This document shows, piece by piece, positions 10,588 through 22,122 of a DNA stretch of 64,000 nucleotides (its first letter is position 1; the number at the start of each line of letters is the position of its first letter). The notes beneath the pieces are model-generated. The model did no database searches. It was not told the origin of the DNA and worked only from the letters and a program-made list of their open reading frames with translations. This stretch comes from Carettochelys insculpta (Eukaryota > Chordata > Testudines > Carettochelyidae), in contig NC_134145.1 in NCBI RefSeq assembly GCF_033958435.1, forward strand, positions 37,227,501 to 37,291,500, in the 5' to 3' direction. Made by a program: the position numbers and the translations under genes.

Positions 10588-11926
10588 GACACACAAATAC
10601 CACCTTGTTAAACATCTGAAAAGATTTCATATTGATGGGCTGATGTGACCAGAACTATTCAATAAAAGTTTAAAACCAATGAAAGTGTGTCCGTAAGAAA
10701 TATTTAAGTCCAGGTGAGGCTAAAGAAGTGTCTTTCACTCCCTCTCCTCCCAGTAAAGTGATGGAAAATGGAGAGTATAAATCTCTGAATTAAGCAAATG
10801 ACACACTCTATTCTATCTCGTTACTTCCAGCTGCATTCCTGTTTCACCTTTAACTCAGACTATTCATATAATCTCTTTCAAGCAAGCAAACAGTAACAAG
10901 ACAAAAGCCACAATTTCTTACACTGCCCTCACACAGTGGGAGGTCTGTCCCAGCTGTGTGTAGCCCATCCACTGAACTCCACAGATGAAGTTATGCTCTG
11001 CTTCTGCCTTTTGCTTCTTGTCCACAGGCTCATAGGACACATGGCACAGGTCTAGCCTTCAGAGAAAGCCTTGCCTAACACAACCAACTTTACTGTTACG
11101 CACATTATCAAACTCCTGTCTGTACTAAATCCAGCTTTGCATTTTTCTTTTTATTTCCCTCACTCTGTCAGCATATGGTACACCACACTCCAATCCAATT
11201 TAAACTCATATAGCCAGTTTCTGCCCATCAGTGGGGGGCCATTTCCTTCTATTAGAAATTAATTTCACAATTAAGAGATAAATGTAAAAGTTATGACTGG
11301 GAGTCTGCTTATTACTTCCTGCTGATCTTTATGTAATTCTATAAAAACAGTTTCACCACAGGAAGCGTTTTTGTACATCTTTTCAGAAAACAGACTTGAC
11401 TACTCTTGTATCTACTTCCATTTTCAATATTACATCACTTACTTTTACATTAAGATAATATAGAAGAAGCAGAAAATGTCTCCATTTTCCAACATGTACT
11501 GTCTTGTACTGTCTTTTATCCAGGCATAACGTGGTTCAGAGCCCCAATCTTCCAGTCATTTAACTAGTACAGTGGCTCTACTTGTAGGCACTGAAGTCTT
11601 CATCTAAGAATATCCTCTGGTGTACTTCTATTCACTGTGGCAAGTACAGGTGGCATCTTCCCAACACTGGTCTTGGTAGCATGATGTCCTTAAACAACAG
11701 AAACATGGCACCATCCATGAATCCAGTGAAAAGAATTGATGTGTGTCATTTTTTTTCACACGTCCACTGTTGCCTTTCTCCCCAAAGACACCACGACTGC
11801 ATCAGTTTATTTTGAAATGAACACCTCTCTTTTGTGGATTCAAACAGAGCAGTGTGCACTTCTCCCTCTAGTGGCACTTCCTTGTTCTATACAGCATTCA
11901 ACTACCATTTAATCTGATGGAGCAGG
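10588..11926. other. Single-copy DNA, no gene seen
   Basis: Unique AT-rich sequence. Several pyrimidine-rich stretches could act as splice acceptors, but no exon-like frame with family likeness was found. Confidence 0.45.
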
Positions 11927-12035
11927 TCTTTGCCCGTGAAAGCTTATGCTCCAAAATATCTGTTAGTCTATAAGGTGCCACAAGACTTCTTGTTGTTCTC
12001 GAAGCTACAGACTAACATGGCTACCTTTCTGATAC
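11927..12035 (+). repeat. Penelope-like 3' tail
   Basis: The sequence runs GTGAAAGCTTATGCTCC, ATCTGTTAGTCTATAAG, GTGCCACAAGACTTCTTGTTG, then ACAGACTAACATGGCTACC. This is the most complete plus-strand example of the tail in the window. Family name is from memory; the repeat identity is clear by comparison with 22900 and 62793. Confidence 0.75.
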
Positions 12036-14476
12036 ATTTAATTTAGGGCAACTTATTCTCATAGACAATTTGGTTTGTTTTATTGCAGAAGACCATCATT
12101 TTCTTGTGGTAAACAATTTTTGTAAAGCACAATAAATGTGGTTTTACCCATCAGGATTAGGAAGTTATCCCTTTGTTTATCAATCTAATTTTTATGGAAG
12201 TACTGGTTTAATCTAAGTTTGTTGCAAGAACCTCCCTCTTCCATCACGTTAGATACAGTCCATATTGCCAGATGTAGCCATTTTATATTCTTAACTGATG
12301 ACAAGGATGGGATATTTTTATGCTCACAGAAAAGATATTGTTAGATAAACATAAAATACTCTTTCTAGAAGGTTGCAACATAAAGTCATTTCTTAAGATC
12401 CAGAATGGTAATACACATGAACCAAAAATAGAGAAAGCAGGCTGCTCCCAAAACAGAGTCATGTAACTAACTATATATCAGTTCAAGATGGCTCTTCTAG
12501 TGCAGACTGATGGCAGAAAATCCAGATTTCATGTGTCCTGACCAGGCCTCCTGCCCTACTAGAAGGACAAGGAAATCCCTGAGAAACTTAAATTGTCACC
12601 TTTATAAATTTAAACAGTTTTCAGTACACTACATTATTAGATTTTAAATTTTATTGTAATAATTTGAGTGGGATATTCAAATTTAACTGAAGCATAGTTT
12701 TAAAGTAACAGCTTTTCTTGTCAGACCGAAAAGTTATTTAGACTGTATTCTTGAAAGGGACACATTCACAACCTCAAAGAAAGAGATTAAATTGGATGTA
12801 AGAATAGTACTAATTAGAGCTCCTTAAATGGTGTCTGTCAAATAAATGAATTTAAAAATTTTGCTTGGCTTCATAAGGATTAGTTGACATCACTCAACTC
12901 TGCCTATTTATAAATTGTTTCAGTTAACCATGTTAACTGAAAGAGAACTTTCCAACCCTTCAAACAAGATTCCTTTCCCATTCACAAAACAGTTTTCATT
13001 CTCTGATACAATACGGCAGGACTTACTTTATTTTCAAAAGTAGCAGGATTCTTTGATCTTGGCTCATTGAGAAAGAGATAGGCCCACTCCGAAGTATTCT
13101 GTCCCATGTCCCACCAACTCCAACCAGTAACTAAATCCATGTGCATCTCTACATAAATTTAGGAATGAGTGTTCGATTTAAATTTCCCTTAGGAAAGAAA
13201 TAAAATGTACAGCTTAAATCTGAATTGCTCATCTGCCCCTTTATAATGGGATTCAATAATGGTCTCCAGAGCAGGTAGCTATGCAGAATAACCCACTACG
13301 TCCTACCATACATAAGCACAATAGGATGTATTATGGGTAGAACTATAAATTCTTCTTTATGGAGAGGAGGCAAGATAGTAAATTCAAACCCTCATCATTA
13401 CTTTGACATGGCACTTGTGCTTTACAATTCCATAGCCAAATAAAACAAATTAAATAAATAAATAAAAATTACATAAAATAGCCACCATACAAGCTTTGAT
13501 AAGTATCCAAGTTCATTTTTTTACTAGAATGAACTGCTCTTTAGCGAGTTCACTGATTTATTCCAGCCATCTGTAGCAGTGTAAACAAAAGCTTGTCTCC
13601 AGAAATGCTTCATAATTTTTGGATGTAGCATGGACTAAAAATTTCAATATCAACATCATGTACAAAAAGTACAAGGGAAGAGAATACACATTTTCACACC
13701 ACAGATATATCTTAGATAATGGCAATCACAAAATTCAGACGCATTAAAAATAAAACATTCTTCTGGCATGGTGTAATACCATTCTATTTAAATGCCAGTA
13801 AATCTTTCTCTAAAATATTGTGGAATAACTTGGCACCCACTTCTTTCTGCCCATGGTAATGACACATTTCAGGCAGATACCATGTTGGTGATCTTGACTG
13901 TTTAAATCTGAGTACTAGCTTGATCTTGCTTGTGTTAAACTAGCATACTTTTCTCCATGGACACCTCTGTTGATCTGTCCACCTGCAGTTACACACTCTC
14001 CTGGCCCTTTTTCCCCAATGATACACTTTGCTTGCTGTGTTGCTAGAAAACAGGTGGTGAGGATATATAGCATATGTGTAATCAAACTACCACAAAGGTC
14101 TGATTTCCTTCAAAGGTACTGAGCACCTTCAAATGTTTTTGATGAGAGCTGGGGATATTTGGCATCCTTGCAACTCAGCCCCAATGTACTGTATATGTAT
14201 GAAAAATACATTAGGCTTTGTTTTAGAAATGCTAAGGAATAACTCAGTTACATAGAGAAAAAATTCCATGGAAGGGGTTTGGCCCAATGGTGACATGGTC
14301 CTTCCAAGTTTTCACAGTTATCCTATCAGGGATGAAGTAATTTGCCCTCTTCTCCCTATAGCTTGTGAAGCAAGCGGAAGGTGTGACCTACTTAGAGGAC
14401 CAAATTCTAATCTCCATAGGAAAAGTCTCATGGAGTTTGGAACTGTCATTATAGGCTGGTCCATTCATTCCATTTT
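12036..14476. other. Single-copy DNA, no gene seen
   Basis: Long AT-rich unique stretch with an (AAAT)n run near 13449-13467. No exon, RNA gene or transposon was recognised. Confidence 0.5.
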
Positions 14477-14811
14477 GGGTTGGTCTGCACTAGGAGTCAA
14501 TTTTGAAATAAGACCCTTTATTTCAGAATAAGAAGTAGAGCATCCACACTACCATGTTCATTATTTTGACATAACAGGCTGTTTATTTTGAAACTTGTGC
14601 TCCTGCTTTTTATGAGGAGTGATACTTTTTCTGAAATAACAGTAATTTGGATGCAGTGGTGCTCTTATTTTGAAATAATTGGCCTGTGGAGGCCTCTTGC
14701 AGCTGCAGCCCTGAGCGCTCTGGCCACAGCAGGCATCTCCACTGCTCCCCTCTCCCTGTGGAACTCCCAAAGGCCCATAAGGGGAGAAGGACTTGTCACA
14801 TGTGGCCAGCC

Positions 14812-16060
14812 ATGACAGCCCTGTGCAAAACACCATCCAAGGCCAGTACAAGTGACCCCAGCGTACCCTCTGATTTCTCAATGTCCGTCAGCATTCCTGC
14901 AGCTCCCATAACAGCCGCTGCCCAAGGATGCATGAGAGCCCTGGCTTGGGCTAGTGTGGAGATCCTGGACCTCATCAAGGTCTGGGGAGGAGACCAACCT
15001 CCAGGAGCTCCGCATCAGGAAGAGGAATGTGGACATCTAGGCTACGTCTACACGTGAAGCCTACATCGAAATAGCTTATTTCGATGAATAACGTCTACAC
15101 GTCCTCCAGGGCTGGCAACGTCGATGTTCAACTTCGACGTTGTGCGGCACCACATCGAAATAGGCGCTGCGAGGGAACGTCTACATGCCAAAGTAGCACA
15201 CATCGAAATAAGGGTGCCAGGCACAGCTGCAGACAGGGTCACAGGGCGGACTCAACAGCAAGCCGCTCCCTTAAAGGGCCCCTCCCAGACACAGTTGCGC
15301 TAAACAACACAAAATACACAGAGCTGACGACTGGTTGCAGACCCTGTGTCTACAGCATGGATCCCCAGCCACCACAGCAGCAGCCAGAAGCCCTGGGCTA
15401 AGGGCTGCCGCCCACGGTGACCATAGAGCCCCACAGGGGCTCGAGAGAGAGCGTCTCTCAACCCCTCAGCTGATGGTCGCCATGGCGGACCCCGCTATTT
15501 CAAAGTTGCGGGACGCGCAACGACTACACGGTCCCTACTTCGACGTTGAACGTCGAAGTAGGGCGCTATTCCTATCCCCTCATGGGGTTAGCGACTTCGA
15601 CGTCTCGCCGCCTAACGTCGAAGTTAACTTCGAAATAGCGCCCGGCACGTGTAGCTGTGACGGGCGCTATTTCAAAGTTAGTGCCGCTACTTCGAAGTAG
15701 TGTGCACGTGTAGACACGGCTCTACAGCCAGATCACTGCCAGCCTGCCTGACAAGTGGTACGCTGAGACCCTCAATCAGTGGTGGATGAAAATCAAGGAA
15801 TTGCAGGAGGCTGACCACAAGTCCAAGGAGCACATGGATGTTCTGATGAGGCACCGCACACCTCCTGCTACTACAGGTAGCTTGATGCCATCTTGAAAGC
15901 GGGGAGGCAATCACCTCCCCGTGCTGTCACCATTGAGTCCACCAAGGACACATCCCGTGTCAGTCTGCAGGAGTTTGGGGTGGCAGACAACAACGATGAT
16001 GAGGGTGAGGCCAGGCAGACGACCATGCCCACCAGCCCAGAGCTTCTTCTGACCCAGTAG
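14812..16060 (+). pseudogene. Myb/SANT-like DNA-binding protein of a Harbinger element (broken)
   Basis: The frame from ATG at 14812 reads into a Myb/SANT-like domain: ALAWASVEILDLIKVWG, then, after a shift, EETNLQELRIRKRNVDIY, SQITASLPDKW and WWMKIKELQEADHKSKE. This is the trihelical, tryptophan-bearing fold known from turtle Myb/SANT-like proteins, which in Harbinger elements bind the transposon ends and help import the nuclease. Four lesions are visible. There is a frame change near 14984-14990. The 682-bp element is inserted between the DI and YSQ codons (15040-15721). There is another frame change around 15850-15870, where CYYR and LDAILKAGRQS continue in a new frame. A TAG stop lies at 15878-15880, one base from CAG. 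The acidic tail ends with SPELLLTQ and TAG at 16058-16060. The pre-insertion product would have been roughly 190 residues, close to the second copy at 39495-40195. Confidence 0.75.
15040..15721 (+). mobile_element. 682-bp TIR element, copy 2
   Basis: The ends are GGCTACGTCTACACGTG and CACGTGTAGACACGGCT. The target duplication CTA is at 15037-15039 and 15722-15724. The element sits inside the Myb/SANT-like gene: the codons on each side join into one continuous reading frame if the element and one CTA are removed, so the insertion point is exact. It is the same length as copies 1 and 4. Confidence 0.93.
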
Positions 16061-17035
16061 TCGGCCCCCTCCCCAGGACATATCCCAGGCTTCCTCACTC
16101 CAAGAATGCAGAGCGGAGACCTCAGATAAGCTCCATAACTTTCCCTATTGACAAGCAGGGCAGATGACAGAATGTGGGAGGGTGCATGCTCCCTTCTTTG
16201 TCTACTAGGCCTGGAGGTCACGAAATAGCTCGTTCACACATCTGCACATGGAGTGCCAGTCCGGAGCACTCAGCTCCCTGAAGGTCTCACACAAGGACCC
16301 CTTGGTCCTTCCCATGGGTTCCTGGAGGGGCCTGCACCATTCCAGCCTCTGTGGTAGGATACTGTCTCACAACAAACCACCACTGAGTAGTCTGGGGTCA
16401 TGGACACACATAGCAATGCCGCTTATGACCCAGGGTCATCCCTGCACTCAGGCAGCATTTGATCCCAACCAAGTGCAGTGGTGCACAGGTGACTGATCTC
16501 ATACATGGGAACCTGCCAGGTGAGGAAGAAGAGGGGAACCCATTTGCCCTCTGTCTAACAAATGGTGTCTGCAGCTCACACACAACTCCTCCAACAGCAC
16601 CCAACCCCAAGTGGACAGGGATGGAAGTTCTCTCCCTGTGGGATGCCACAAGTGCCAGACCTGGCACTCACAGGACACAGAAGGATGCCAAGCTGCCCTG
16701 GCACATCACCCACCCCCCACTTTCAGGCTCCTGGCCTGGTCAGCACCTTCCCATGCCTGCCTGTCCCCAGGCCATGGGTGCTGCAATGTTTGGGATGTCT
16801 GTGCCCCACTGGCAAGTGCCTGCTGTCTAGGCAACATATGGCCTTGCTTGAAGCGTATCGCCATCATCTGAACTGAGGCTTTCAGAGTCATCTCGGAGGT
16901 CAGGGCTCGGCTTCATATATAGCATCTACTGTGAGGACTCGCATTGTAGCCTTTCTTCATAGCTGGGTGAGCTGCGATCTTGGGGTATCCCCAGTCTTGC
17001 ACACCATCTACCGTACTGCATGGGATCCACAGGCT

Positions 17036-17383
17036 GAAACACACTTGGGATGGCCTCATGAGGGAGCTGATGGCCTGCCTGAAGTCCCTTTTAGAGGGAC
17101 TCCAGGAGGAGCGCTGGAATCGGACTGCTGACCGGGAGCAGAGGAGGGCTGCCTGCAATAAGACCATGTTTTCCATCCTGACGTCAGTGACAGAGTGTAT
17201 GGCTTCCCCTCTGGGGGTCCCCTGCAGCTCCAAGGCCTCAGAACATGGAGCGGTAGGACCTCTAGGACAGCCAAAGCCTCCCAACAACCCGAAGGCAGGC
17301 CCCATCCCTGAGTCCTCCCTTTCCTCTTCCAGGTTCTGTTCCCAGTCCCTCCCCTGTTGTGTCCTGTCCCCACCCCCAATAAA
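17036..17383 (+). pseudogene. Coding-like helical segment and polyadenylation signal
   Basis: A plus-strand frame reads TWDGLMRELMACLKSLLEG, LQEERWNRTADREQRRAACN and KTMFSILTSVTECMAS, a charged helix-forming stretch. Turtle Myb/SANT-like proteins often end in a long Gln/Arg/Glu-rich helix of this sort, so this may be a second exon or the displaced C-terminus of the gene at 14812. AATAAA follows at 17378-17383. The link between the two pieces is inference; 16061-17035 between them has no recognised coding. Confidence 0.45.
17378..17383 (+). promoter_or_regulatory. AATAAA polyadenylation signal
   Basis: AATAAA lies just after the helical coding-like stretch and is followed by a GT-rich stretch (GTTGTTCC). 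About 30 bp further on, TTTATTG on the plus strand gives an AATAAA on the minus strand, as expected for two convergent genes meeting tail to tail. Confidence 0.5.
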
Positions 17384-17539
17384 GACTCCAGTTGTTCCAT
17401 GCATGATGATTTATTGTTTGCTGTACAGGGGAGGGGAGAAGGTGGGAAAGGAGAGCATGGGAAGGGAGGGGTGGGGGAAGACAGGCACGCACACAGAATG
17501 CACAGGCCCCTTGTGACACAGGGAAGAGTCTCAGAACTG

Positions 17540-17850
17540 GCCTCACTATGACTTCCTCGAGGCCTCTTTGACAAGCACAGCCCCTTAGTGTGCTCCCAGA
17601 TGGCACTGGCATCCAGCTACTTGTACTCCCTGGCCTCAGCCCTCTACCCTGGCAGAAACATCTCCCCCTTGGTCTCACATATGTTGTGGAGCCCACGAGC
17701 CCATGTTTGCATGCAGCTCTGGCTCCATGTTGTGCATGCTGTGGCATCTGCAAGGGCAACCAGAGCACTGGAAGTTGGGTGCCAATTGCATCCCATTTAT
17801 GTCCTGCATTGAAGAGGCAGTGGTGGAGTGGCTTGTGAGATGAGGCCATA
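17540..17850 (-). pseudogene. C-terminal remnant of a Harbinger DDE nuclease
   Basis: Read on the minus strand, the segment contains GLHNICETKGEMFLPG (LHNICE at 17674-17691), then a stop, then RAEAREYK, a second stop, and LDASAIWEHTKG. The LHN(I/L)xE motif close to the end of the protein is the hallmark of the Harbinger/HARBI1-type DDE_4 nuclease, following the last catalytic acid. Upstream, a FNAGHKW stretch and a VALADATAC stretch lie in shifted frames and resemble the preceding part of the domain (normally FNA...R and LDV). The catalytic residues are not preserved. The copy is convergent with the Myb/SANT-like gene, the usual arrangement. Confidence 0.65.
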
Positions 17851-18111
17851 CACAGGAACTCCTGGAAGCAGGCACTGGAGCTTGCCTGACCCACAGAAAA
17901 TACCCACTCTCCTGGTGCCTTCCCCAAAACATTTCCAGGGGTTCCGAATTTGAGGCAGGCTCCACTCCAGAAGGAGGTGCTATTTCAAAATAGTTCTGCC
18001 TTGTTTCAATACTTCCCCTTTGTGTGGACATGCTATTTCAGTTTAGTTATTTTGGGAACTATTAACTCTATTTTAGTTATTTCAAACTATATTCTTAATG
18101 TAGACATGGCC

Positions 18112-19082
18112 TATGTGTGGGAATAGTGGGAATAGGAGTAGGTAAGAAGGTAAGAGAATGGGGACCTTATCAGACACGTCAAGGGGCCTTCAGGTTTCAA
18201 GTGATGTGCTGGTGAGACAACTAGCCACCACTGCCCATGATTATGGTGCACCAATCCAACCATGCAGTACAGGGCTTCCTTCAATTTATACTCCAGTCTT
18301 ATTAGAAAAGCAAATGAAAGACACCTTGGATTAGGTCAGAACTGGAACATTTATTCAGGTAAATATTCAGAAGTGATGCCCTTACCTAGCTCATATGTAG
18401 CCAGAATAAAAGTCATCTGCATCTTCCAAGCCAGAGACACACATGGGGAGTTCACAAATAGGAACAGCTCTGAAAGACGCAGACATCTCATTGTTTGCAA
18501 CAGATCACCACTATACATATGACCAGGGACAAAAGTATTTAGGATTTTACTGAGCCCAGAATTCTGCAGTTTTAGTGGGGTCTGCAGATTAATAAAATTA
18601 AACAAAAATGCAGGACCTGAACTGATTGTTTATATTATTTGGAAATTAGTGTTGGTACTCTCTGCAACCAGAGTTCAATTGAACTTGATTGTGTTGGCTT
18701 TGCAAACAGCTCAGAAAATAAGAGCTTTTGACAAAAATGGCATTTGCAGTGCACTACTATTTCTGATTACCAGACAGCCACTTAATAAACAAGTTCTTTG
18801 CTTTCAAAGCATCTTCCCTTTTTCCCCAATTTCTAGATCGGAGAGATGACAGAAATACAATGCAGTTGCTTCTAATTTACAATATTCCTTTATAACTGCA
18901 ATTAACTCTTTGTATCTCAGTTACATCCAGAAGCTCTCATATGGTTTTTCATGAATTGACACCTCAGCCTTACACTGAGATAATGACCAGATCAGTTTTA
19001 GCTTCAGAAAGGAAGTAATGTTATTTTTTTCCTAAGAATACTTTTCAAATAAATTTAACTATTACTCAGGATTCTTTGTAAT
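18112..19082. other. Single-copy DNA, no gene seen
   Basis: AT-rich unique sequence. Short open frames on both strands (for example 18262-18522) have no family likeness. Confidence 0.45.
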
Positions 19083-19145
19083 AGTGAGGTAGCCGTGTTA
19101 GTCTGTATCCTAACAAAACAGAAACACAGTCATGTAGCACTGGAT
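19083..19145 (-). repeat. Penelope-like tail fragment
   Basis: GAGGTAGCCGTGTTAGTCTG is the reverse complement of the CAGACTAACAYGGCTACC end seen at 12012-12030. It is followed by AACAAAACAGAAACACAGTC and TGTAGCACT, as expected for the tail read backwards. Confidence 0.65.
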
Positions 19146-19724
19146 TCTTAAAGTAAGATATTAGTAATTACATTAAAATAGAAAGAACAGATGTTAGCAT
19201 GTAATATCCACTAATATGGCAAAACTATTTTGCAGACTGGGTTTAAAAAGTTTTAATAATAAAGACAAAGTTACATCATCTGATCTTGTAAACAGACCTT
19301 TTTCCATCACTCTTTCTGGCAGAAGCATATGTGACATATGACTCCCCGCAGAAGTGTGTTTGCATAGAGTCACAGACCTCGCTCAAAATATAAACCTATT
19401 TTCTTGGATTAGAGGTGACATGATTTACATGTTGTATGAATTCTTTAGTGTATGTCTGAGCACATGTTAGCTAATATTAAAACACATTTTCAATTTGGAG
19501 TTATTGCATAAAAAAAATCACTTCTCTTTTTTTCTTTGAAGCCAAATACATGCTGGCTTTTCATTTAAATGATATGTGTGAAATATCCACCTTTACCATT
19601 GCGCCTTGAAAATGGGATAAACAGGACTTTGAGAGTTTTCTTGTCTTTTTTTAAATCAATGAACAGACTGTAAAAGGAGTCTATGAGTTACTGTCACATG
19701 CAGATTTCCATTAACTTGCAGTTA
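19146..19724. other. Single-copy DNA, no gene seen
   Basis: AT-rich spacer; nothing recognised. Confidence 0.4.
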
Positions 19725-20165
19725 TGTTCACATTGGGTTGTGAATGTAGCAGGGTGTCCAATATGTTTGCCACTTGCCACATAGTGAATAGGACACTGCG
19801 ATGTGGTGAATGTGGGGGTGGCCAGCCTGCTGCTCTTGGAGCCTTTAAATGCAGCTCTCCTGAGAGCCATGCATGGGGAGTTCTGTCCACCCACTGCGTG
19901 CACGTGCCCCACCACTTGGTGGGAGAAGTGCATGGTGGCTCTTGTGAGTTGTCAGCGTGGAATTAGAGTGGGGGAGGGCTGAGGGTGCCTGCAAGAGGGC
20001 ATTCAATTAGACAAGGCAGGGATCTGGGGGCGCCTGGCTCTGGGGGAGTGGATTTATTTCAAGTGGTGGGCTTGGAGTGCCTGGTTTCAGGAAAGCCTGG
20101 CTCTGGGGCAGTGGGAGGGGCATTTATATAGAGCGGGGGAGGGGCGGAGGGGCAAATATGATATA
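19725..20165. other. Unclassified GC/G-rich block
   Basis: A sharply G-rich block in AT-rich surroundings with loosely repeated GCCTGGCTCTGGGG and GGGCATTTATATAGAGCGGG motifs. It may be an old hAT-like or other repeat, or decayed retroelement DNA; I do not recognise it. Confidence 0.35.
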
Positions 20166-21750
20166 ATGTGGCAAATATGGAAAGATGACAATCACAAGTG
20201 TGACAATCTTTGAATTCCGACTGGACACTGCTGCTCTAATTTTACAATTTAACAATCAACGTGCTGCTTCTAATTTAACAGTTAAAACACATAGTTTAAA
20301 AATATGATATTAAAAATCTCTTTAGGTCTGGGACTGTGCCTTTCTGTGAGTCTACACTGTATGTAGCACAGAAGGGCTCTCATCTTGAGTTGGGCTGCTA
20401 GACTCTATCAAAAGTAGTAGCTGTGGATAAGCACAGTAATAAATATTTCAATGAGACATTTTTGGAAAAACCCTTTAGGTCAGGAAAGTGCTCTTTAGTC
20501 CTTTCTTTTTAGGGCTACATAAGTCATTGCTGACCGCAAAGTCAGTGACTGGTGAGAGAAGAGCATACTGGAGGGAAGTTGAAGAAGCCAGCTCCCTGCT
20601 GTGTGTGAACACGGGAAGGCGAAGCAAGTACAACACAGGTGGAAATGGTCAAGAAACATAGTCTGGAACCTAAATATGTACTTGCGCAATAGGACTAAGG
20701 CACCTGATCTGGTTAGGCACTTTGGAGGGCACCTAGTAGAACTTATCTGTATCTTTAGGAACCTAATTACTTTTCAAAGTCTGGTTCATGGTGGACCCAC
20801 TGCAGGCCTGCCTCCTCCCCACAACCCATGTTAATTCCATTTGGAAACCTCTAGAAATTTTGCAGAAAGATTGGGTAGTAATGGGAAGAGAGAAGGAGTG
20901 AGGAATAATCACATTCCATAGAATGCTTTCTTGGGAAATTTATTTTTAGAATCAACTTCGCTCTCAATTCATGCTGACTATAATGGAGAAATATTAGAGT
21001 AGGGCTTCTTCAAAGTCTCCTGGCATGCACAGGCTTTAAGACAATAATATCCACACTGGAAGTAGACATTAGAAATTAGAATATCTATATCTATATCTAT
21101 ATCTATATCTATAGTGGATGGAATGACCACAAAACCTATTGTGCAGTAGAAGGCAGCATGCCTGCATACAAAGCATTTTAAACACTTATATTTTCTCTGA
21201 ACAAAACAGAATTAGAAGGATCTGGAGAAGGCCCATTGGACTCTCAGATTTATCCATAAACTATTCTAGGGACTTTACCTCTAATAATTCGGGCAGCATT
21301 TGACTAGATGACAATAAAAGCTGAGAGGAGAATGTAATGTTGTTTAATGTTCAATCTCTTAAAAATGTTCTCATTTCTTTTTCTTATATCAGAAAGAAAA
21401 ACATTTCTCTTCTCCTCCAGCTTGCAGGAAATATTTCCCTCTTAGAATATTGACTTTTCTTTGTCTTAACAGTGGAAATGTATTCCTCTGTGCTGTCTGT
21501 TTGATGGAAATTCACGTTTTGCTTAATAATTAGAACTTAATTACTGTTCAGGAAAATCTTTGTGGTCAGACCTACTGAAAAATATTAAGGTGTTTAAGAA
21601 GAATAAGACTATGTTTTTATGTGTGTATGTAACTCCTCTTAATAAGTTGCCAGGAAGGGCAGAATATATCTTATGCCTTAAACCATGTCTTTTTAACACT
21701 TCATAGAAATTCACATTTTGAAACAATTCTTATGTACTGCAATTTTCTAC
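20166..21750. other. Mostly single-copy DNA
   Basis: AT-rich unique DNA with one microsatellite (21081-21113). If the exon candidate at 21751 is real, this would be intron or 3' flank on the minus strand. Confidence 0.4.
21081..21113. repeat. (ATATCT)n microsatellite
   Basis: About five and a half perfect units of the hexamer ATATCT/CTATAT. Confidence 0.95.
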
Positions 21751-21996
21751 CAACATCAATTTTAATACATTCATCCAAATCCAGCATTTGAGGAGCATGA
21801 AGAACTGGAATCTCAACAACAGCCTCTTTTTTGACAGGACCAGCTGGAGTTCTATTTCTAATCTGCTGTAAACAATTAAGTAATTCTTTAGTAACCCATG
21901 CCCTAAAATATTTAACACAGAAGTCAACTGATTCTTGCAGTTCCACCACTTGAAAAGCTGCCCCCAATGTACTCAGTTTATCATTAATGTCTAGTC
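21751..21996 (-). CDS. Candidate internal host exon (unidentified protein)
   Basis: On the minus strand a 246-nt open stretch begins right after TTTAGTCTTTTCAG, a good acceptor with a pyrimidine tract, and stays open to a possible donor G|GTAGAA at 21750. The split codons match (one base borrowed at each side), making a symmetric phase-1 exon. The peptide looks like a real globular protein: GAAFQVVELQESVDFC, KYFRAWVTKELLNCLQQI, TPAGPVKKEAVVEIPVL, DLDECIKIDV. It is not a transposon protein I know, and I cannot name the gene. The donor is weak, and the frame remains open past it to 21701, so the 3' edge is unsure. It could instead be part of an old processed pseudogene, although the acceptor argues against that. 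No partner exon was found. Confidence 0.45.
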
Positions 21997-22122
21997 CTGA
22001 AAAGACTAAATAATAGCAATCTCAATGAAAAACTTCATGCTGCTATGATGCCACAATTATGACAGATTTTAACGACACCGGGGTGGGGGGTAGTGAGCAT
22101 TTTAGGAGTACTGGATCACTCC

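Larger units (their letters stand above)
14477..18111 (+). mobile_element. Decayed PIF/Harbinger-type transposon, 3.6 kb
   Basis: The left end GGGTTGGTCTGCACTAGG and right end TTAATGTAGACATGGCC are worn inverted copies, each followed inward by TTTGAAATAA or TTATTTCAAA-type boxes. Flanking triplets are TTT and TAT, a possible 3-bp duplication with one mismatch. Inside are a Myb/SANT-like gene on the plus strand (from 14812), a second helical coding-like stretch with a polyadenylation signal (to 17383), and, convergent on the minus strand, the tail of a DDE nuclease with LHNICE (17540-17850). A separate DNA-binding Myb/SANT protein plus a DDE nuclease is the known PIF/Harbinger layout. Without the 682-bp insert at 15040 the element would be about 2.95 kb. 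All genes in it are broken. Confidence 0.75.

Noticed and set aside
16980..17516. Plus-strand frame as a stand-alone gene
   Set aside because: Only its first third looks protein-like and it fits better as a displaced C-terminal piece of the Myb/SANT gene; it was kept as a low-confidence pseudogene segment.
17262..17927. 221-codon minus-strand frame as a protein
   Set aside because: The recognisable DDE-tail motif LHNICE is in a different frame; this frame is a chance opening across GC-rich DNA.
21081..21113. Hexamer array considered as a CRISPR or regulatory array
   Set aside because: Simple ATATCT microsatellite without spacers.
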